Part shown: positions 55,946-64,000 of the stretch, piece by piece | Layout of the letters: each line of letters begins with the position of its first letter | Numbering within the stretch: position 1 is the stretch's first letter | Origin: Sarcocystis neurona | Taxonomy: Eukaryota; Apicomplexa; Conoidasida; Eucoccidiorida; Sarcocystidae | Assembly: GCA_000727475.1 (NCBI GenBank) | Contig: KL647298.1 | Location: 2,193,863 to 2,257,862 of the forward strand | Reading direction: 5' to 3' | DNA: 64,000 nt | Program-made: the position numbers and the translations under genes | The notes under the pieces: generated by a model | Database searches by the model: none | What the model was told of the DNA's origin: nothing | Seen by the model: only the letters and a program-made list of their open reading frames with translations

Positions 55946-57683
55946 CCTTGCGAAGGTTTAAAGCGAGGCACCGGCCGGGTTTTTGTTCGGCGAGGAGAAG
56001 GAGAATCGACTTTCGACAAGACGTGACACACGCAAGAAGCCGCGCGCAGCGCCAAGGAAGTTCTGCACTGTCGTCTTGCTAAAAGAAGTCCCGGTGAAAG
56101 TGCGCGGGCGCGGAGTACGCACACCCCAGCTGCAGCAGAAACGCGGGCAGCAGCACAGCACCCCACACAGCACTGCGGTGTACAGACAGTCGGCCGACGC
56201 ACGGGCCGCGGAACAGCTGTCGACGAGACGCCGAGCGGAAATGCATCAAAAGAACACCAGCCGCCGCACACACTATCAAGCCTCCTCCTGCGACATCTTT
56301 ACACAGAAGCATTTCTCAAGCAGTTTCTGCATTGAGCCCGCACGATAAAGTAACTTCTTCGCTTTAAAGGAAGTGTCCTCTGCCAAGAAACAGGAGAAAA
56401 CGTATCTACCACCGTATATACGCACATTGGCTTCCACGACGGCCCGCGAGAAGGCAGAGAGCCATCACCTCCTATTGGACGGGAGTTACACACACATCCA
56501 CATACACATATACGTAGACATATACGTACACAGATATAGAGCACAGAAGAGGGAGGTATAGGAGATGTATACACCCACACACACACATGGCCCTTTCTGC
56601 GTCCATGTACGGACGACGAAGAGATTTTTTGCGTGTGACGGGAACGAGACGGTCACCCATTCACGTTTACACGCAGAGGAAATTTCACGTCGTCGAAAAG
56701 AACGCTTCTTCTCCCCTGAAAACGTCCACCATGAACGAAGGAGGGAACTTGTGTTTTGCGGAACAAAGAAACGAACAGCAGACGGCCCGCCTCCTTCCCT
56801 GAATCGTGGCACGTCCGGGGAATTCACACACTCGTAACACAACTTTCTTCAGAAATGAATTTCCCCCTCCAGACATAGAAGGAGACTGTGCGAGAAGAAA
56901 ACATTCCTACTTGCAGAAAAGCCGACAAGACGAAAGAAGCAAAGGTGTTCTCCTCTACACATTTCTCGTTCAGTCATAGAAGTAGATGTCTGTGCGACAA
57001 CACAACTGCGTCAGGAAGCAGGCGACAGAATCCACGCAGAAAAAAAGCTCGTGGGTGTCCCCTAGGAGGATACAACTTTCAGAACCCTTCACCCAAAGAA
57101 GAAAAGAAGAGAAAATTAGGAGAGAAGTACCCCCGCCCAGTGCTTCGCGTCGCACGTGATCAGGCCACCAGATTACTGTTTTAGACAAAGAGATAGAGGG
57201 AAAAATTACACAACGTTTACGGCTCTACATACTATAGAGCTACGCATAAATACATGTATATTTATATATATCTATGTAAACGTTCGTAAGTAGACGTACG
57301 CACAATCGTGCAACACGTACCTATAATAAATACATGTGAAAACGCGTACATTTACGTATGGAAGGCATCAACGTGTGTGTACGTACGTAGACACGGGAAT
57401 TTTGCTCCACTGGATGTCTGGACCACTTTATATCTTATGTGTGTATGCAGAGACGAGACCCCCTGTCTGCACGTAAACTGAGAAAAAAAAGTGCTCTTAC
57501 GTAAAAGTCTACTAGAGTGAAGACGGCTAGTTTTCTTGGCAGGCACTCTGCACTAGCGACGGTAAAGAAGATTTTGCTCCGAGATCTACGATAAACGAAA
57601 AAGTCAGCTGCTTATCGGGAATTTCCTGTTCACGAAAGAACGCCCTGCAAACACGAAGGCACCCAGTTTGGGGAAATACATAG
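55946..57683. other. Upstream flank of clathrin heavy chain
   Basis: Should contain the clathrin 5' leader and promoter. A palindrome-like GGAGTACGCACACCCCAGCTGCAGCAG lies near 56113-56139. CA/TA microsatellite near 56490-56590 and 57220-57330. No gene recognised. Confidence 0.5.
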
Positions 57684-59643
57684 TTGTTCTCCTGCATAGA
57701 GAACGTGTACAGTCGGGCGGTGTGTGGACTTCTTGTACATTGTCAGAAGCAGGGAAAACAACACGTTCCTGTCTCGGCTTGCTTAGGAAAGCGAGAGGGG
57801 ATTTTCTCCTCTAGGGCTGCCTACGCCGTATCAGCTACATCAAATGACGCGGGTGTATGTAAATACAGAGGGTACGTGCGCGCTTCTCAGAAACCTTTCC
57901 GGGCTGTGTTCGCGTCTGTGTGGAATGAAAAAAAATGCCGAGGTGCGGGTGCACAAAAAGAGGCGTCGTTTCTCTTTCTAAATGCCAGACAACTACGGCC
58001 ACAGACTGTTTTGTTACTCGTGGACAACCGTTCGAAGGGAAGAATAGTATGGGAAGGCAGAGGCAGAAAAGGACGAGCCAGGAAGCGAGAAGAGCAGTTT
58101 CCAGAAAGAATCTAAAAGCGAGAAAACTCTGTAGACGAGCAGGAAGAAACAACCTGGATTGCCTACACGGTAGCGCACGCAGAATGTCGGGCGAGAACGG
58201 GAGAAAGAGGAGGGAGGAGAACGGCGTGTCTAGGGAAGAAAGCAGCCAGGAAACGGGGGACGGGATTCCGCGAAACGTAGGAAGTGGTAAATGTGACTTC
58301 TTGACAAGGAAGAAACGACGAAGAGAAACGAAGGAACGAGGGAAAGTGTCAATTGGGGGAAACTCTCCTCCACGCAGAAAAGTGCTGAGGAGAGAAGTGG
58401 TTGTTTCGAGGAGAAAAACCACAGTTCCCCTACGGGATCAGCAACGAGAAGGCCTTTCTCCGATGAAGAAGGCATTACACACGGCACCTGCAGGAAGGAA
58501 GACGGGAATACACAGTGTTTACAAGAGGGAACAGCGAAGAATCAAATGCTGTGATGTTTCTTCTTCCGGCGTGGCAATTGGTAAGAAATGCGTAGAGCGC
58601 CAACAGAGGACGGCGTTCTTGGAAGAGTAGGAAAGGGAAAAAAGATTGATTTTACCCCGCTGAGGCGGGAAGAGAAGTGGGAGAAGTGGGGACAAAGAGA
58701 AGGGATGATAGGGGGAGGAGGTGAGAAGGCAAAAGTCAAAGGCAAAGGAGGTCCAGATATGAGAGAACGGAGAGTAAACATCCAAATTAGAAAGCACGGA
58801 GCTCAAGGAGAAAGAACCACGGGGGGAAGGGGCACGCAACGTGCGCGGGAGGAACGTGTGAAAATGCACGGAGCAGAAATAGGGCGGACGCTTAAAGAAA
58901 ATATTATCGAAAAAGAGGATGGAAACACACGACGTCTGGTAGAAAAGCAGGTAGGAGATGCGACTGCAAAGAAAAACGGAAGACTCACCACCAGTCACGC
59001 ACAATACCGGAGAAAACAGTGAAACGGAGATACGGGATGGAGAAGTAGAAGGTTTTCTCTGCAAAGGAAGCAGGGATGCGGAGAGAGGATAAGAAAAGAA
59101 GTCTCATCCGTGGGAGACATACCCCTCTGAGGGCCGGTGGACGAGGAGACGGAAGAAGCGTTGGTGTTTCGACAGACGACGAAGCGCGCAAAGAAGCAGG
59201 ACGACTGTGTAGAGAGGTACGGATCTATGGACACGAAAACGGCGCATCACGCGGGTGAGAACGAAGAGGAGAGAGAAGAAGAGGACGATACAAAAGAATT
59301 CAGGACAATGCCGGGAAGCGCGAGGACACGGCACAAAGTGGGTGGTAACAACGAGCGACGACGTTATTTAAACCGACGGAAATACGGACACACGGGGGCT
59401 TTGGTGGGAAGAAGGAGCTCTTTTCCCTGGTGCAGCGCTGCAGCCCCCACAGGAAAATTACATTTTCTCCGTGGTGCTGCTAGTGCTGTTGCTGTAAATG
59501 CAGATGCTAGGCTTCGTCTGCTACCGCGGTTGCGGTGGGTGCTGCACAGGCACACAACTCGTTTGTATGTATGCAGTCTGGCTTTTTCTCCTATTCACAT
59601 GAGAACGGGTGCGACAGTTCGTCGTCACTCGCCCTCCCCTTGA
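57684..59643 (+). other. Purine-skewed block with long plus-strand open frames, coding status unknown
   Basis: Open frames at 57684-58115 (143 codons), 57935-58630 (231, ATG start), 58588-59022 (144) and 59137-59643 (168) follow one another on the plus strand. The predicted proteins are Lys/Arg/Glu/Gly-rich with no recognisable domain, and A/G enrichment of the plus strand alone could keep the frames open. Minus-strand frames of similar length also exist. I would not call a gene. Confidence 0.2.
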
Positions 59644-59739
59644 CTACGCGAAAAGTCGAGTAAACATGAAAGCCATTGTTGTGCACATGGAGTTTGAAAT
59701 GACTATCTTTCCAGTGTGAGGATAAAGACACGCGTAGCA

Positions 59740-60920
59740 GGGCAGAAAGCGGGCTGCTGTTCCGAGTGCAGCTGCTGCGGCATAAGCAGCAGCAGCAGCA
59801 CAGCCGACAGAAGCTGTTACAGCTGCAGGAGAAGCGGCAGAAGCGGTTACCGGGCAGAGTGTCGTATCTCCCTACTACAAGCAGCAGCAACACGTAGAGA
59901 AGACGAATAGGAGGAGAACCGAGCGCCCCCGGTGGAGGAGTAGCAGATGCAGCGCCACTCTCGCAGGAGTAACAGCAGCGCCACGTGCGACCAAGCACCG
60001 CGTGGCAGCAGCACGATCACTACCAAGTAAGTACTACGTGTACAATAGCAGCAGTACCAACAGTGACAGCATGGACCAGCAGCACCAGTAAGAGCAGGTA
60101 AGTGGAGCAGTAGGACGTGGAGCCGCACGAGGTGCAGCAGCTGGAGGCGTAGCAGCAGGAGCGGGAGCAACCGTAGTACCTGCAGCACGAGCAGTGAAGG
60201 ACAGCAGTGCTACCAGCAGCAACAACACATCACAGAAGTATACGCACGTAGCAGCAGGTCGAGTGGGACCCAAGATCAGCGCCAACTGTGGCAGGCAGCA
60301 GGACGAGGTAGCAATAATGCAGCTCAGTAGCGTACCGCAAGCGGAGGTCAAGGAGCGAAAGTGGAAATAGCAGCATCACACCTCCCCAGTGGCAGGAAAA
60401 GCCGGAGCTGCAGTAGCAAAGCACGGGGTGGCAGTGGGGGGCAGCAGCACGTGGAGAAGTGTATTCAGCAGCGCAAAGCACTCACTGATGGGGTGGTAGT
60501 AGTCGCATCTGCCGTTGCGGGTGGCAGGCGCACACACGGACGCCGTACCAGCACCACAATGCAAGGAAGAATAGTACAATTCGTAGGCGAAACTTGTCTC
60601 TATCAGTAGCAGGGTCACAAACTGCTGCTGGATCAGCAGCGTTACCTGCAAGACCAGGAGAACCACAGCAGCAGCATCACAGAAGCGAACAAAAGTGACG
60701 GAGAACTCAGAAAAGCGGCAGCGGCCGCTGCTGCTACGGCGGCACGCGCACCGGCACTGCAGCAGCAATAGCCGGAGCAGCCACGACGGGAGCAGACACC
60801 GTGGCAACACCGAGACAGGGACAGTAAGAGGAACGGCAACACTTGCAATAATAACAGCAATGCGGCAAGACCCGGAAACAGCACGAGCAGTAAGATTCGT
60901 CTGGATGAGGCGCTCTCGTG
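59740..60920 (+). repeat. CAG/TAG triplet tract
   Basis: CAGCAG, GTAGCAG and related triplets with many interruptions over almost 1.2 kb. Frames through it are Leu/Cys/Ala-rich on the minus strand. Confidence 0.75.
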
Positions 60921-63900
60921 CAGTCACAGAAACCGCAAGTTTGGCAGCAGCGGTAGTCTGTTGAATGTTGGTAAGGTGCGCCGGACGCAAGCATGCTTGT
61001 CGAAAAACGGGTTTGTCTGTGATTTCATCGTGCTGAGGAGGATATGCAGACGCCTTGTCCCGGCGGATGAAACGGGGCATGTACTTCAGCAGACTAGCAG
61101 CCAGTAGGAATATGTACCAGCTTTCCCCGATCCATGACCGAATAGAGTGACACCAGCGCATTTCCTTTTGTGTATCGTTGCATTTGAGATGGTCAAAAGA
61201 GCTGCCAACGTTGGGTGAACATGTGTTATGTCTCAGTACGTACTCGTATTTCAGCCTTGCACAGAGTGTACACCGCCAGTACAACAGGTGTGTTCACACG
61301 GTGGTCCAGGGTGTCCGGGACGATGATGGGCCAGCTATTCAGCTGTGTACTGCGCACGGCATTGATTGAACAAGAAAATGCCATGTGTAGCCGGTAGATA
61401 CATAACAGGTGGCTCATTCACATCTATACATAGGTAACTTGTACATAACGCGCGACGCAGAACTCATACGTACATATATATATGTAGGTACTCTCTGTAA
61501 TACGCATCATGTAGCGGTGTCGCCTACGTTATGTTAAACAGACTGTTCAACATGAAGAGAAGCCAAGGATTACATAAGCGCGTTTTACTATGATGTGCGT
61601 CTCTTTTCTACAGCAGTAGATGTTTCGGTCCTAAGGCATCTTAAGCGAGAGAGTGATACGCAGTAACTCCAGCGTTCACTGTCGTGTAGATTAACCTGTG
61701 CGTGCGTCCGGATTTTCTCTACTCTTGAGACGAACTGGTGAATGTAAGCCTCGAAGAAAAAGAGAAAAAGATTCAAAAATACCTTTCTGAAAGGAGCTTG
61801 TCGAAGTCGGCATCATCTCTCCACACGCTTTACCCTGCGCGTCTGCTGTTGCGTGTCTGCGAGCCCTCCACTTTTTATATTTATATTCGCACATACCTGC
61901 GCAAGCGAAAATATCGAAGCACGCTTATACGCAAGCAGGCGCAAAAAGATGGGCTGTATTGCTTGATATTTTTTCATATCGACTACACCCGTATATATCC
62001 ATGTGTACATTACATACATGTGCACATATGAATGTGCTACATACAGAAATATATACTTCTGTGCGTGTACATTTTAATGATTCCAGAAAGGGGAAGGTGT
62101 GCCGATGCACGTGTGCACGTACGTAGAGGTGAGTAACTTCAACTTCTGGGAGATATGCGTGATTTTACTTGTTGTGAGAAAGATGCACTGGTGTGTGCGC
62201 GGACATGTAGTGGGTGCAGAGTACAGTAGGTATGTATGTGGTACGATTACTATGCAGAATCGTTCATGTGCACGTTTGCTGTCTGGCTCTCAACGGAAAA
62301 AAAAAAAAACATAAACGCCAGGAGATTGACGAGTTCCCGCAGCGGGTAGAATACGCTTCAGTGTCGCCCGTATACCCGTATATCTTCGAATCCGTGTCTG
62401 AGGCATCCCCGCCACCAAGCCCCAACAGACTTCACCTGCGCGTGTTGCGTTAATTAGTAAATCCATCAGTCATGTGAAACAAACCCACCTACGTCGGCCT
62501 ACTAATAATGCATGTACGTCAGACGCAACAAAGGCAGTCTTCCGTGACTGGTCAGCTGCGTGAGAACCCAGTCTCCCACACAGACGCCTAACCCAAAAGG
62601 CCCCTCCGCGTACGTGGAAATCTTGGAAAAAGAGGAATGCATGGCAGAAAAGCTTAAAAAGACCCTTCTGGGATGTTAGGAGGTCAGGACAAGCGAGGAA
62701 ATCAATTTGAGTCGTAGTATTTGATCGCAGGCGGTCAAGGGAAACAAACTCTTGCGTCTCGGCGTGACTGCTTATTATACACATTTAAGTGGTAGATGAC
62801 GGGAAGCATCGGAAGCACCATACAGAGCGTATGCCAGTGTAGCATGCCAGCAGCGGAAGTGAACGAGAGAAGCTGTCCCGTATTGCCGTCAACAGAAGAA
62901 GGAAGAGGAAGTGTGAAGGCAAACAGATGGAACTCTACTGCGAATAGAACGATAGAGGAGGAGAAGCCTGAGGCCGGGTGCACGGGAATGAGTGATCGGA
63001 TGTGCATAGCAGGCGAACACCGCAGAGTTCTCTCCAAGTGACTGTCTGCGCTATTGTCTAACTGGACAGGCGTACCCGAGACGGGAAGGTGCTCCTGGAG
63101 TCATCGCAGTAAATTTTTATGGAACGTCAGACGGAAAGAATTTCTTGCAGACAGGTTGTCACATGTTGAACACGTTGTGGAGAAGTGGACACGATGTACA
63201 TGCAAGACTGCACGCATGTGTGTATGTATATATAGTGATACATACTGACAAGTGGTAGATGGCGGGAGGCATAGTCGTATACGGTAAGTGAACACGTGAT
63301 AGACACCAGACACACGGGTGGACCAGTAGATAAGGAGACAGACGCATGAATAATATGTAGCATACCGAACTGGGAGTCTGCCTTCTTCAACATCGTACGC
63401 CTGCACGTCCACGCATACGTATGTCTATTGGTTTTTGACAGTATGAGTGGATGGAGGCAAAATGCACCTGAGACGGAATCCACTACGAAAGGGCTGACAT
63501 ATATTTCGTTAAGATTTGTGGATGGTTCAACTGTAGACATCCGTGCTGCCGTCACATATGTGTACATGTGTTCATGTTACACTGTATGTACATACACGTA
63601 GACAGCATTAGAGTCGCTTGAGGACTACTTCTTTGGGACGCTGGTTCATGAGTGTGTATTGAGCCGACACTTTATCGAGACCAACGAAAATTCAGTCAGC
63701 ATTACCTGGCGGGAACTATTCTTCTGCATGAGTACGGTGCCTAGACGTGTTCTCTTCAGAAGGTTTTGTGTTCTCGGTACGCGTACGAATGCCACCTATA
63801 TACGTATATGTTTATGCGTATACATAAGGAGAGATAGATAGATCTAGTATGTACACGAGCACGATCGTAGTTGCGTGGTGAAGCAGAACTTCTAATACAG

Positions 63901-64000
63901 GTTTCCCTGGTCCGCGCAACACACGTATGGGTATATATATATATATATATGTGAATATTCGCGTGTGCGCAACGGCGTAAGTGTGCGAACGCTTTTGTCC
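60921..64000. other. Non-repetitive right end, no gene recognised
   Basis: Microsatellite is sparse (short TA runs near 61470 and 63930). A 23 bp sequence AAGTGGTAGATGRCGGGARGCAT occurs at 62787-62809 and 63250-63272 with two differences. No open frame matches a family I know. Confidence 0.5.

Noticed and set aside
60376..61284. Minus-strand frame of 302 codons as a gene
   Set aside because: Two thirds is CAG/TAG repeat, the frame begins with TTG, and no domain is recognised. The non-repetitive part is kept only as a low-interest finding.

Overview
The window comes from a eukaryotic nuclear genome, most likely a coccidian apicomplexan close to Eimeria. The evidence is genes split by many 0.5-3.7 kb introns, CAG/CTG triplet tracts throughout the introns and flanks, TA/CA microsatellites, and Ala/Gly-rich inserts inside otherwise conserved proteins. 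The lineage call is an inference; other coccidia are not excluded.

Two genes can be assembled exon by exon, both on the minus strand. (1) A TM9SF/EMP70 (nonaspanin) gene starts at 15699 and runs left off the window. Eight exons (15699-15616, 12556-12453, 11082-11004, 8122-8010, 6187-6019, 3980-3192, 1866-1786, 435-361) join in frame to give the first 498 residues: signal peptide, lumenal domain and transmembrane segments 1-3. The last six membrane segments lie outside. (2) A complete clathrin heavy chain gene of 16 exons lies between 55945 (ATG) and 22870 (TGA). The exons sum to 5562 nt, an uninterrupted frame of 1853 residues, spread over 33 kb (about 17% coding). Both proteins belong to the secretory/endosomal membrane system, but nothing in the sequence links their regulation beyond shared strand and proximity.

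Layout by region: 1-15699, TM9SF exons and repeat-filled introns. 15700-22869, intergenic, with triplet repeats up to about 17.4 kb and a mostly non-repetitive stretch after that, containing a degenerate tRNA-like sequence near 20.75 kb. 22870-55945, clathrin heavy chain. 55946-64000, upstream of the clathrin start: a purine-skewed block (57.9-59.4 kb), CAG/TAG triplets (59.7-60.9 kb) and non-repetitive sequence in which I recognise no gene.

The most unusual non-coding signal is a dispersed palindromic element, core GTGTACGTACAC, often followed by CCCAGCAG. The core occurs perfectly six times in 64 kb, and related copies supply 3' splice sites in both genes. Other notable features are two GC-AG introns, a 2.3 kb TAG/GTA triplet array with a longer internal period in clathrin intron 3, and a 1.1 kb purine minisatellite in clathrin intron 2 that keeps several false reading frames open. 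The clathrin chain lacks two of the three vertebrate trimerisation cysteines and the Hsc70-binding QLMLT motif.
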